Below, in pieces: positions 43,826-52,434 of a stretch of 64,000 bases of DNA (position 1 is its first letter; every line of letters starts with the position of its first letter). The DNA lies in contig NZ_JAVDDT010000003.1 in the NCBI RefSeq assembly GCF_030848495.1, positions 186,001 through 250,000 of the forward strand, given 5' to 3'. Origin of the DNA: Natronospira bacteriovora (lineage in GTDB: Bacteria; Pseudomonadota; Gammaproteobacteria; Natronospirales; Natronospiraceae). The notes beneath the pieces are model-generated. The model ran no database searches, had not been told where the DNA came from, and saw nothing but the letters and a program-made list of their open reading frames with translations. A program made the translations under genes and the position numbers.

Positions 43826-44017
43826 AGGCTTCCTCAATCTGGCGGAAATCGCGTCGTTGATGCCGCGACAGCGGCAATGGCGAACGCGACATGATAATGC
43901 CGTTGGCATGAACGAATCCAGCGCACACGCTCGCCAGCGGGTCGTTACGGCCGCTACACTGCGCCTGATCGTCCCCGAACGGGACAGTACCCACCAGCCC
44001 AGGCATTCGAGGGAAGC

Positions 44018-44998
44018 ATGCTGCTGCAGATCGTCGCCATCATTGCGGGACTGGGTCTGACCATCTGGTCGGCGGATCGTTTCGTTGACGGTGCGGCCAC
44101 CACGGCGGCCCGTCTGGGCATTTCCCCCCTGGTCATCGGGCTGACCATCATTGCCGTGGGCACCTCGGCACCGGAAATTGCCACCTCCGCCCTGGCCGCC
44201 GCCCAGGGTTACCCCGGGCTGGGCATTGGCAATGCCGTGGGCTCCAATGTGGCCAATATCGGCCTGATCCTGGGCATCACGGCCCTGGTGATTCCCCTGA
44301 AACTGCGCTCGGCCAGTCTGAGGCGCGAGCTGCCGCTGCTGATCGTGGTCACACTGATCTGCCTGCTGCTGCTGGCCAATCATCAGCTGGAACGTCTGGA
44401 AGCCGGGGTCATGCTGCTGATGTTCGTGGCCAGCCTGCTCTGGCTGGCCTGGCTGGCGAAACAATCCGGACCGGACGACCCCATCGTGCCGGACATCCCC
44501 GACCCCCTTCATGGTGGCGCCAGCCTGAAGACGGCGCTGGGCCAGCTGTTTCTTGGCCTGGGGGTATTGCTGGCGGCGGCCCAGCTGCTGGTCTGGGGGG
44601 CCGGCAGCCTGGCGGCCACCCTGGGCGTCTCCGAACTGGTGGTCGGCCTGACCATCGTCGCCATCGGAACCAGCCTGCCGGAGCTGGCCACCTGCATCGC
44701 CGCCGCCCTCAAGGGGCAGCACGATATCGCGGTGGGCAACATCATCGGCTCGAATCTGTTCAATCTGCTGATCGTGCTGCCCCTGCCGGGCCTGATTGCA
44801 CCCGGGCCGGTCCCCGATGGCGTTCTGTCGCGGGACTACCCGGTGATGATCGGCTTCAGTCTGCTCATCGTGGTGCTGGCGCGTGGCTTCGGCGGCCGCG
44901 GGGTCATCCATCGCTGGCAGGGTGGCCTGCTGCTCTTGCTGTTCCTGGCCTATCAGCTGCTGCTGCTGGGCACATCCGGCGTCGGGGCTGTGCGATAA
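44018..44998 (+). CDS. yrbG: Calcium/sodium antiporter, YrbG/CaCA family
   Basis: Inner-membrane cation exchanger. The 326 residues form about ten helices in two inverted halves, each with the alpha-repeat signature (GTSAPEIATS in the first, GTSLPELATC in the second) and GSNVANIG / GSNLFNLL. Ion specificity in bacteria is uncertain. It is divergent from ibaG and heads the kdsD-kdsC-lptCAB series, as in E. coli. Confidence 0.93.
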   Translation: MLLQIVAIIAGLGLTIWSADRFVDGAATTAARLGISPLVIGLTIIAVGTSAPEIATSALAAAQGYPGLGIGNAVGSNVANIGLILGITALVIPLKLRSASLRRELPLLIVVTLICLLLLANHQLERLEAGVMLLMFVASLLWLAWLAKQSGPDDPIVPDIPDPLHGGASLKTALGQLFLGLGVLLAAAQLLVWGAGSLAATLGVSELVVGLTIVAIGTSLPELATCIAAALKGQHDIAVGNIIGSNLFNLLIVLPLPGLIAPGPVPDGVLSRDYPVMIGFSLLIVVLARGFGGRGVIHRWQGGLLLLLFLAYQLLLLGTSGVGAVR

Positions 44999-45033
44999 TT
45001 CCACCATCCATCATCCAGGGGAAAGAGAGCGAC

Positions 45034-46035
45034 ATGGCAAGCAGGAATCCGGACAACGCTGTGGCCAGTGAAAGCAAGGCACTGGAACTGGCGCGGGAGG
45101 TGCTCGAGCTGGAAGCCGACTCCGTTCGGGACCTGGCGGCGCGGCTGGGCGAGGAGTTTGCGACCGCCTGGCGCATCTGCCTGGACTGCCAGGGCCGGGT
45201 CATCGTGACCGGCATGGGCAAATCCGGGCACATCGCCGGCAAGGTGGCCGCCACCCTGGCCAGTACCGGCACGCCGGCCTTCTTCGTGCACCCGGGCGAG
45301 GCCAGTCACGGTGACCTGGGCATGATCACCGGCGAGGATGTGGTGCTTGCTCTGTCCAACTCCGGGGAAACCGGCGAGGTGCTGACCATTCTGCCCCTGA
45401 TCAAGCGCCTGGGCGTGCCGCTGATCAGCATGACCGGCCGACCGGATTCAACCCTCGCCCGCGCCGCCAATGCCAACCTGGACGTGTCCGTGGCTCGCGA
45501 GGCCTGCCCGCTCAATCTGGCGCCCACCTCAAGCACGACGGCGACGCTGGCCATGGGCGATGCCCTGGCGGTGGCACTGCTGGAAAGCCGGGGCTTTACC
45601 CAGGAAGACTTTGCCCGCTCCCACCCGGGCGGCAGCCTGGGGCGCCGCCTACTGCTGCAGCTGGACGACCTCATGCATTCCGGTGATGAGGTGCCGAAAG
45701 TGAATGCCGACACCCCCATGCGGGAAGCCCTTCTGGAAATGACCCGCAAGGGCCTGGGCATGACCGCCGTGGTGGATGACGAGAACCGGGTGGTGGGCAT
45801 CTTCACCGACGGTGACCTGCGCCGTACCCTGGACCGCCTGGTGGACGTCCACAGCACCCCGGTCAGGGAACTGATGACCGCCGGCCCGAAAACCGCCCGC
45901 CCCGACATGCTCGCCGGCGAGGCCCTGCGCCTGATGGAGACCCAGCGCATCAACCAGCTTCTGATCACCGATGCAGACGGACGCCTGATCGGTGCCCTGA
46001 ACATGCACGACATGCTGCGTGCCGGGGTGGTGTAA
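45034..46035 (+). CDS. kdsD: Arabinose 5-phosphate isomerase KdsD
   Basis: Converts ribulose-5-phosphate to arabinose-5-phosphate, precursor of the LPS sugar Kdo. The 333 residues comprise a SIS domain (TGMGKSGHIAGKVAATLAS, SNSGETGEV, SSTTATLAMGDAL) and two C-terminal CBS domains from about residue 205. Its stop overlaps the kdsC start (TAATG). Confidence 0.96.
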   Translation: MASRNPDNAVASESKALELAREVLELEADSVRDLAARLGEEFATAWRICLDCQGRVIVTGMGKSGHIAGKVAATLASTGTPAFFVHPGEASHGDLGMITGEDVVLALSNSGETGEVLTILPLIKRLGVPLISMTGRPDSTLARAANANLDVSVAREACPLNLAPTSSTTATLAMGDALAVALLESRGFTQEDFARSHPGGSLGRRLLLQLDDLMHSGDEVPKVNADTPMREALLEMTRKGLGMTAVVDDENRVVGIFTDGDLRRTLDRLVDVHSTPVRELMTAGPKTARPDMLAGEALRLMETQRINQLLITDADGRLIGALNMHDMLRAGVV

Positions 46036-46556
46036 TGATTGATCCCGGCCTGAAGAAACGTGCTGCCGACATCCGCCTGGCCGTGTTCGACGTCGACGGC
46101 GTACTCACGGACGGCCGCCTCTACCTCGGCCCCGACGGACTTGAGCTCAAGGTCTTTCATACCCGCGACGGGCACGGCCTCAAACAGCTGATGAAGGAAG
46201 GCGTCGAAGTGGCCATCATCTCCGGCCGGCGCTCACAGGCCGTGGAAGACCGCATGAGCCAACTCGGGATCCGCCACGTCTTTCTCGGCGTGGATGACAA
46301 GCGCCCCTGCTTTCACGAGCTGCGGGAACAGCTCGGCCTGCCAGCGGCCCAGTGTGCCTTCATGGGTGATGACCTGGTTGACCTGCCGGCCATGGCAGAC
46401 GTGGGCCTGGCGGCCGCCCCGGCCGATGCCCATCCGGCCGTCCTTGAGCAGGTACACTGGTCCAGCCGGGCCAATGGTGGCTTCGGTGCCGCCCGTGAGT
46501 GCTGCGACCTGATTCTCGCGGCCCGGGGATCCGATACCCGTTACGCGGGGAATTGA
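46035..46556 (+). CDS. kdsC: 3-deoxy-D-manno-octulosonate 8-phosphate phosphatase KdsC
   Basis: HAD-family phosphatase that releases Kdo from Kdo-8-phosphate. The 173 residues have the nucleophile motif DVDGVLTDG, SGRRSQAVEDR and the Mg-binding MGDDLVDLPAM. It lacks a cap domain, as is normal for this tetrameric enzyme. One-base overlap with kdsD indicates coupling. Confidence 0.96.
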   Translation: MIDPGLKKRAADIRLAVFDVDGVLTDGRLYLGPDGLELKVFHTRDGHGLKQLMKEGVEVAIISGRRSQAVEDRMSQLGIRHVFLGVDDKRPCFHELREQLGLPAAQCAFMGDDLVDLPAMADVGLAAAPADAHPAVLEQVHWSSRANGGFGAARECCDLILAARGSDTRYAGN

Positions 46557-46571
46557 GGAAGGGGCCTCACC

Positions 46572-47144
46572 ATGCTGCGCTGGCTCGCCGCTCTGCTCAT
46601 CATTGCCGCCGCCATCATCAGCCTGCTGATGCTGGGGGAACGGCGCGAACCGCTGCCGCCACCCGCACCGGTCGAGGCCGAAGAAGAACAGCCGGACTAC
46701 TGGATGGAAAGCAGCCGCATCGAGCGCTTCGATGAAGACGGAGAGCGCCTGCTGCTGCTGGACTCGGATCGACTGGCCCATTTCCCCAGCGATGAACGCA
46801 GCGAGATGAGACAGGTGCGCGCCGAACAACGTGGCCCGGAATCGCTGCTTTGGGAAATGCACGCCGAACACGGGCTCGTCACCGGTGACCGCAGCCTGGT
46901 GGCCCTGAGCGGAGATGTCAGAATGGAGCGCCGCGCACCCCACGGACCGTCAACCTGGCTGTACACCGACAGCCTCGAGTTTCTGCCCCGGGACGATCTG
47001 GCGCGGACGGACGACCCGGTTCGCATGGAACGCGGGGCGACCATCACCACCGGGATCGGCCTGCATGCGGCCATGGCCGAGGATCGGCTGATCATCAAGC
47101 AGGAGGTAAGGACACGACATGTCTCTCCCACAGACCCGAACTAG
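46572..47144 (+). CDS. lptC: LPS export protein LptC
   Basis: Bitopic inner-membrane component that passes LPS from LptBFG to LptA. The 190 residues have one N-terminal helix (about 1-20), a Pro/Glu-rich linker and a beta-jellyroll periplasmic domain (LLLLDSDRLAHFPSDER, VALSGDVRMERR). Sequence conservation in LptC is low; the call leans on topology and on position between kdsC and lptA. It overlaps lptA by 26 bases. Confidence 0.9.
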   Translation: MLRWLAALLIIAAAIISLLMLGERREPLPPPAPVEAEEEQPDYWMESSRIERFDEDGERLLLLDSDRLAHFPSDERSEMRQVRAEQRGPESLLWEMHAEHGLVTGDRSLVALSGDVRMERRAPHGPSTWLYTDSLEFLPRDDLARTDDPVRMERGATITTGIGLHAAMAEDRLIIKQEVRTRHVSPTDPN

Positions 47145-47631
47145 TGCCTGGATCAGCCTGCTGGCCGGTCTGATGCTGGCCGCCGCGGCCCAGGCCGAGG
47201 GCGAGATGGAGATTCTTGCCGACGAACAGGACGTGGACGGCCAGGCCGGTACCGCCACCTACCGCGGCAACGTGGAGATTCGGCAACAGAATCTGCTCAT
47301 TTACGCGGATCAGGTCGTCTTTTTCGAGAATGAGGATGGCGAATATGATCGTGCGGAGATGCGCGGCCAGCCCGTTCATCTGATTTCAACCCCGGAGGGG
47401 CGAGCGAAAACCGAGGCCTTTGCCCACTTCATGGAGTACAACCTCCAGACCGAACACCTGCTGATGCAGGGCGAGGCCCGCCTGAAACAGGAACGGCAGG
47501 ACCTGCGAGCCGAGCGCATTGAATACGACCTGCCCACCGAGCGTATCCGCGCCAGCCGCGGCGACGGTGAGGACGAACGGGTGCGGGTACGCTTTGAACG
47601 CCAGTCACCGGATCGGGAGAATGGCTCGTGA
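47119..47631 (+). CDS. lptA: LPS transport periplasmic protein LptA
   Basis: Periplasmic bridge protein for LPS. The 170 residues have a signal peptide (about 1-25, ending AAAQAEG) and an OstA/jellyroll domain ([37 protein letters not shown]). Its start lies inside the lptC 3' end and its stop overlaps lptB (GTGA), giving a tightly coupled lptCAB unit. Confidence 0.94.
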   Translation: MSLPQTRTSAWISLLAGLMLAAAAQAEGEMEILADEQDVDGQAGTATYRGNVEIRQQNLLIYADQVVFFENEDGEYDRAEMRGQPVHLISTPEGRAKTEAFAHFMEYNLQTEHLLMQGEARLKQERQDLRAERIEYDLPTERIRASRGDGEDERVRVRFERQSPDRENGS

Positions 47632-48356
47632 GCAAACGCCTGGAGGCACGCGGCCTGGCCAAGCGTTACGGCGCCCGCCAGGTAGTCAAGGACGTCAATA
47701 TGGTGGTTGAACCCGGCGAAGTGGTGGGCCTGCTCGGCCCCAATGGCGCCGGCAAGACCACCTCCTTCTACATGATCGTCGGCCTGGTTCAGGCCGATTC
47801 CGGGCGCATACTGATGAATGGCGAGGATGTCACCCACCTGCCGGTTCACGCCCGGGCCCAGGCGGGCCTCGGCTACCTGCCGCAGGAAGCGTCCGTCTTC
47901 CGCAAACTCACGGTGGAGCAGAACATCCGGGCCATCCTGGAAGTCCGCAGGGATCTCGACGCCGCCGGCCGTGACCGCATTACCGAGGCCCTGCTGGAGG
48001 AGCTCAATATCGGCCACGTCCGCGAAAGCCTCGGCATGAGCCTGTCCGGCGGTGAACGTCGACGGGTGGAAATCGCACGCGCCCTGGCCGCCGAACCGGC
48101 CTTCATGCTGCTGGACGAGCCCTTCGCCGGGGTGGATCCGATCTCCGTGGGCGAAATCCAGCGCATCGTCACTCACCTGAGGGATCGGGGCATCGGCGTG
48201 CTGATTACCGACCACAATGTGAGAGAAACTCTGGGCATCTGCGGCCGGTCGTACATCATTAGCGAGGGCGCGGTGATCGCCGAGGGTACCGCTGAGGAGG
48301 TACTTGCCCACCGTCAGGTCAGGGAAGTCTACCTGGGCGAGGATTTTCGGCTATAA
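47628..48356 (+). CDS. lptB: LPS export ABC transporter ATPase LptB
   Basis: Cytoplasmic ATPase that powers LPS extraction by LptFG. The 242 residues contain Walker [11 protein letters not shown]-loop region [12 protein letters not shown], signature LSGGERRR, Walker [11 protein letters not shown] and switch His in [10 protein letters not shown]. The GTG start overlaps lptA by 4 bases. rpoN follows after 96 bases, the conserved order. Confidence 0.97.
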   Translation: MSKRLEARGLAKRYGARQVVKDVNMVVEPGEVVGLLGPNGAGKTTSFYMIVGLVQADSGRILMNGEDVTHLPVHARAQAGLGYLPQEASVFRKLTVEQNIRAILEVRRDLDAAGRDRITEALLEELNIGHVRESLGMSLSGGERRRVEIARALAAEPAFMLLDEPFAGVDPISVGEIQRIVTHLRDRGIGVLITDHNVRETLGICGRSYIISEGAVIAEGTAEEVLAHRQVREVYLGEDFRL

Positions 48357-48452
48357 ATAGAGAAAGGCCCTCGCTTCCCCTTTGCCGTTGCGGCGCCTTG
48401 CCAGCACGCTTTCAGCAGGAGTCTCACTTGCCAGCCATCCAAGAAAAATCAA

Positions 48453-49874
48453 ATGCTTAAGCCGGCACTGCAATTGAAGATCGGCCAGAAGCTGGCCATG
48501 ACCCCCCAGCTCCAGCAGGCCATACGCCTGCTACAGCTCTCCTCGCTTGAACTGGAAACCGAGATTCGCCAGGCCCTGGACAGCAACGTCATGCTGGAAG
48601 CCGAGGAGGAATTGGATTCCGCCCGCGACGCCACCGACGACAACTCGCCCGCTCCGGATCAAACCGCCAGCGAGGTGGAAACCCGCTTCGAGACACCGGA
48701 TTACTTCTATTCCACCGGCACCGGTGGCGGCTGGCAGGAGGATATTGACGAGGATCGCCGCAGCGAGAATGCGGAAGGTACCTCCCTGCATGATCACCTG
48801 CACTGGCAGCTGGACATGGCCTCCTTCAGCGAAGCCGATCGCCGCATCGCCGAGGCCGTGATCGACGGGATCGACGGTGACGGCTACCTGCGTGAATCCC
48901 TCGACGACCTGCGCCAGGCACTGGACGAGGAGGCCGCGGAGGCGATCGAGGACGCCGAGATCGAGATGGTGATCCGCCGTATCCAGTGCTTTGACCCGGC
49001 CGGCGTGGGCGCCCGGAGTCTGCGCGAATGCCTGAACCTGCAACTTCAGGCCCTGGCCCGGGAAGGGGCCGATGTCCGCCTGGCCGAGACCCTGGTGGAG
49101 GAACACCTGGAAGCCCTGGCGCGGCAACCGGCGGACAAGCTGGCGAATCGCCTGGACTGCGATGTGGCATCCGTACAGGCGGCCATATCACTGATCCGGA
49201 GCCTGCACCCCCACCCCGGCACACGGGTCGCACCGGCCACCACGGAATACGTGGTACCCGATGTGGTGGTACGTCGTCACGAGGGCCGCTGGGTGGTGGA
49301 ACTCAACAGCGACATCACGCCCAGCCTTCGGGTCAACCGGCTCTATGCCGACCTGGTGGCCAAGCGCCAGGGCGGTGGCGAGTTCCAGACCATGCGCGGG
49401 CAACTGCAGGAGGCCCGCTGGCTGGTTCGCAGTCTTGAGATGCGCAATGACACCCTGCTGAGGGTGGCCTCGGCGATTGTCGAGCACCAGCAGGCCTTTC
49501 TGGATCAGGGCGAGGAGCACATGAAACCCCTGGTACTGGCCGAGATCGCCGAGGCGGTGGATCTGCACGAGTCCACCATCTCGCGGGTCACCACCCGCAA
49601 GTACATGCTGACTCCACGCGGGGTGTTTGAATTCAAGTACTTCTTCTCGGCCCAGCTGGCACGGGAAGACGGTGGCGAGACCTCGGCCACCGCCGTGCGC
49701 GCACGCATAAAACGCATGATTGCCGCGGAGAACCCGGCCAAGCCGCTGAGTGACAGCCGCCTGGCGGACGACCTCAAGCAGGAGGGATTCCGGGTGGCGC
49801 GGCGCACGGTGGCCAAATACCGGGAGGGCATGAACATACCGCCGTCCCATGAACGCAAGCGGGTAAACGCATAG
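48453..49874 (+). CDS. rpoN: RNA polymerase sigma-54 factor
   Basis: Alternative sigma factor that needs AAA+ activators. The 473 residues have a Gln/Leu-rich region I (MTPQLQQAIRLLQLSSLELE), an acidic region II, the core-binding domain, a helix-turn-helix (VDLHESTISRVTTRKYM) and the RpoN box ARRTVAKYRE at the C-terminus that reads the -24 element. It starts a cluster with hpf, ptsN, rapZ, ptsO and Enzyme I, all tied to nitrogen-PTS signalling. Confidence 0.97.
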   Translation: MLKPALQLKIGQKLAMTPQLQQAIRLLQLSSLELETEIRQALDSNVMLEAEEELDSARDATDDNSPAPDQTASEVETRFETPDYFYSTGTGGGWQEDIDEDRRSENAEGTSLHDHLHWQLDMASFSEADRRIAEAVIDGIDGDGYLRESLDDLRQALDEEAAEAIEDAEIEMVIRRIQCFDPAGVGARSLRECLNLQLQALAREGADVRLAETLVEEHLEALARQPADKLANRLDCDVASVQAAISLIRSLHPHPGTRVAPATTEYVVPDVVVRRHEGRWVVELNSDITPSLRVNRLYADLVAKRQGGGEFQTMRGQLQEARWLVRSLEMRNDTLLRVASAIVEHQQAFLDQGEEHMKPLVLAEIAEAVDLHESTISRVTTRKYMLTPRGVFEFKYFFSAQLAREDGGETSATAVRARIKRMIAAENPAKPLSDSRLADDLKQEGFRVARRTVAKYREGMNIPPSHERKRVNA

Positions 49875-50073
49875 CGGGTTCAGGAAGTGACCCGGCGCTG
49901 GCGCACACGACAGCGGAAAGCGGGATCCGGTCCCGCACCGTGTGCACTTCAAAACGGCCCGTGGCGATTCGCCACGCAAGCGCGGCGCAGTGAGACCGGC
50001 CAAACCAGACGGGCCTGCCGGTGGGGAACAAGCCGCTCGAGTGTGTGGCGCATCACGAGAGGAGTGCCAGACC

Positions 50074-50424
50074 ATGCAGATGAATCTGACCGGCCATCAT
50101 GTCGAGATCACCCCTTCCCTGCGCGATTACGTGGACACCAAGATGGAGCGCCTGGAACGACACTTTGATCACATCAACGGGGTGCATGTGATCCTGACGG
50201 TCGAGAAACTCCAGCACAAGGCGGAAGCCAAGGTGAATGTGACCGGAAAGCCGCTGTTCGCCGACGCCCTGGAGGAAGACATGTACGCCGCCATCGACCG
50301 TCTGGTCGACAAGCTGGATCGCCAGGTCAAGAAGCACAAGGAGAAGATCAAGGACCACCACGCCGCCACGGTGGACAAGGCAGACCGGCTTCCCCCGCAC
50401 CCGGATGAGCTGGGGCCGGCCTGA
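50074..50424 (+). CDS. hpf: Ribosome hibernation promoting factor (HPF/RaiA family)
   Basis: Binds the 30S decoding region and promotes 70S dimerisation or inactivation in stationary phase. ATG 50074 has GAGAGGAG 9 bases upstream; the 116-residue product starts MQMNLTGHHVEITPSLRDYV and keeps the basic RNA-binding face (KLDRQVKKHKEKIKDHH). It is a short form with a tail of about 20 residues beyond E. coli HPF. The frame is open upstream but that part is not family-like. Confidence 0.93.
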   Translation: MQMNLTGHHVEITPSLRDYVDTKMERLERHFDHINGVHVILTVEKLQHKAEAKVNVTGKPLFADALEEDMYAAIDRLVDKLDRQVKKHKEKIKDHHAATVDKADRLPPHPDELGPA

Positions 50425-50464
50425 CGGCGGGTCAGAACAGCCCCTCGGGGCCGGAATCCTGCCC

Positions 50465-50494
50465 CCGGTGGCCGGCTGTCAAGCCGGCCACCGG
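50465..50494. terminator. Perfect 13-bp stem-loop between hpf and ptsN
   Basis: CCGGTGGCCGGCT (50465-50477) is followed by the loop GTCA and then the exact reverse complement AGCCGGCCACCGG (50482-50494). The stem is very stable but there is no T-run, so it is more likely an RNA stability or processing element, or a Rho-related structure, than a standard intrinsic terminator. It lies 40 bases after the hpf stop. Confidence 0.5.
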
Positions 50495-50545
50495 ACCGCC
50501 CGACAGACATTCATGCCGTTGGTGCCGAAAAGGATCCGGCCAGGC

Positions 50546-50574
50546 TTGAGAAGGACACGGGGCGGGTCTAGACT
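50546..50574 (+). promoter_or_regulatory. Candidate sigma70 promoter for ptsN
   Basis: TTGAGA (50546-50551, five of six consensus bases), a 17-base spacer and TAGACT (50569-50574). It lies about 68 bases upstream of the ptsN start and after the stable stem-loop, so ptsN-rapZ-ptsO can be transcribed separately from rpoN-hpf. Confidence 0.5.
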
Positions 50575-50641
50575 GTGCGGCCTTCGTGGGCTGGAACCGG
50601 ATTGGAAACCAGCCCCCTGACCAGCTGAATACGGCAATATC

Positions 50642-51121
50642 ATGACGATAAGAGATCTCATCGCTCCGGAACGCATCAGCACGGCCACCGAGGTGGGCGG
50701 CAAGAAGCGCGCGCTGGAAATGCTCAGTGACCTGCTGGCAAGCAGTGGTGAGGAGCTCAGCCGGGGCGAAATCTTCACCAGCATGATCAACCGCGAGCGG
50801 CTTGGCAGTACCGCCATCGGTTCCGGCGTTGCCATTCCTCACGGCCGCATTGAAGGCCTGCGCAACAGCATGGGCGCCTTCATTCGCCTGCAGGATCCCA
50901 TCGATTTCGATGCCACGGATGGTGCCCCGGTGGACATGATGTTTGCCCTGATCGTGCCGACCCAGTGCGCCGAAGAACACCTGAATGCACTGGCGGCGCT
51001 TGCCCGCATGTTCTCCCGCAGTGATCTTTGCGATCAGCTGCGCCTTGCCGAGAGCCCGGACGCCATCTACGAATTGCTGATCAGCTCGGAGGCCGACGAC
51101 CAGCAACAGGCAACCGCCTGA
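50642..51121 (+). CDS. ptsN: PTS IIA-like nitrogen regulatory protein PtsN (EIIA-Ntr)
   Basis: Terminal phosphoacceptor of the nitrogen PTS, regulating potassium uptake and other targets by protein contact. The 159 residues match the EIIA mannitol/fructose fold with the phosphorylated His in GVAIPHGRIEG. It is followed by rapZ after 112 bases, the conserved order. Confidence 0.94.
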   Translation: MTIRDLIAPERISTATEVGGKKRALEMLSDLLASSGEELSRGEIFTSMINRERLGSTAIGSGVAIPHGRIEGLRNSMGAFIRLQDPIDFDATDGAPVDMMFALIVPTQCAEEHLNALAALARMFSRSDLCDQLRLAESPDAIYELLISSEADDQQQATA

Positions 51122-51233
51122 CCCGCTCCTGTCTCCGCCGCCGGGCCGGGCGGCTCTGGTATATTGGTTCCCCTGAGCAGCATCTGAGCCATTCATTCGC
51201 TGCCGCGGCCAGATCGACCACGGAGAGCACGGC

Positions 51234-52091
51234 ATGAAACTCACCATTGTCAGCGGCCTGTCCGGATCCGGAAAAAGTGTGGCCCTGCACATGCTTGAGG
51301 ACATGGGCTATTACTGCATCGATAACCTGCCGGTGGCCGTGCTCCGGAATTTCGTGCGTGAGACCGTGGCCACCGGCAACCCGGAATACAGCCTGATGGC
51401 TGTGGGCGTGGACGCCCGCAACCGCCCGGAAGAGGTGGAAGCCCTGCCGGATCTGCTGGAAACCTTTTCGAAAGAAGGCATCCAGTGCGAATTAATCTTT
51501 CTTGATGCCGATGAGGATGTGCTTCTGCGCCGCTACAGCGAAACGCGACGGCGGCACCCCCTGTCCAGCGAGGAGCGGACACTGCCGGACGCCATTCGTG
51601 AGGAAAGACGTCTGCTGTCCGCCATCGCCGAGCGGGCCGACCTGATCATCGACACATCCCGCCTGACGGCCAATCGCCTGCGGGAACTGATTCATGATCG
51701 CCTCAGCCACGATGGCAAGGGCACGCTGTCGCTGATGTTCGAATCCTTCGGTTTCAAGCACGGTGTGCCGCGGGACGCGGATTTCGTCTTCGATGTACGC
51801 TGCCTGCCCAACCCCCACTGGGAGCCCGTGTTGAGACCCCGCACCGGCCGGGACCAGGAAGTCATCGATTATCTGGACAAATCGGATCTCGCCCAGCGCA
51901 TGGTAGGGGATCTGATCGATTTCCTTGAGCAATGGCTGCCCCCCTTCGAGGTGGGCCGACGCAGTTACGTCACCGTGGCCATCGGCTGCACCGGCGGGCA
52001 ACATCGCTCAGTCTATGTGGCTGACCGCCTTGCCCGACATTTCCAGCAGCACTGGGGCAAGGTCGTCACGCGGCATATCAGTCTCAATTGA
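51234..52091 (+). CDS. rapZ: RNase adapter protein RapZ
   Basis: In E. coli RapZ binds small RNA GlmZ and directs RNase E to it, controlling glucosamine-6-phosphate synthase. The 285 residues have Walker A GLSGSGKSV at the N-terminus, LIFLDADEDVLLRRYSETRR, and the C-terminal RNA-binding domain with GCTGGQHRSVYVADRL. No glmZ is seen nearby. It lies between ptsN and ptsO. Confidence 0.95.
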   Translation: MKLTIVSGLSGSGKSVALHMLEDMGYYCIDNLPVAVLRNFVRETVATGNPEYSLMAVGVDARNRPEEVEALPDLLETFSKEGIQCELIFLDADEDVLLRRYSETRRRHPLSSEERTLPDAIREERRLLSAIAERADLIIDTSRLTANRLRELIHDRLSHDGKGTLSLMFESFGFKHGVPRDADFVFDVRCLPNPHWEPVLRPRTGRDQEVIDYLDKSDLAQRMVGDLIDFLEQWLPPFEVGRRSYVTVAIGCTGGQHRSVYVADRLARHFQQHWGKVVTRHISLN

Positions 52092-52109
52092 GGAGGCCTG
52101 TCAGGCATC

Positions 52110-52400
52110 ATGTCCGACTCTGAACCCCCGATGACCGAATGCGATGTGGTCATCTGCAACAAGCTGGGCATGCACGCCCGCGCGGCAACACGCTTCGTGA
52201 CCGCCGCCTCCCGTTTCAAGGCCGACATCAGGGTCGAAAAGGATGGACGCGATGTCAGCGGCAAAAGCATCATGGGCCTGATGATGCTCGCCGCCAGCAA
52301 GGGGACACGCCTCCACATTCGCGCCGAAGGCGAGGATGCCAGAGAAGCGGTGGAACAGCTCTGCCGCCTGGTGAAGAATCGCTTTGATGAAGGTGAATGA
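52110..52400 (+). CDS. ptsO: HPr-like phosphocarrier NPr
   Basis: Carries phosphate from Enzyme I to PtsN. The 96 residues have the phosphorylated His22 in NKLGMHARAA and the KSIMGLMML segment around the regulatory-Ser position of HPr. It follows rapZ by 18 bases and precedes the Enzyme I gene by about 35, so the full relay is encoded in order. Confidence 0.94.
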   Translation: MSDSEPPMTECDVVICNKLGMHARAATRFVTAASRFKADIRVEKDGRDVSGKSIMGLMMLAASKGTRLHIRAEGEDAREAVEQLCRLVKNRFDEGE

Positions 52401-52434
52401 CCATGGATAAGTGGCAGCCACGAGGAACCACGAT

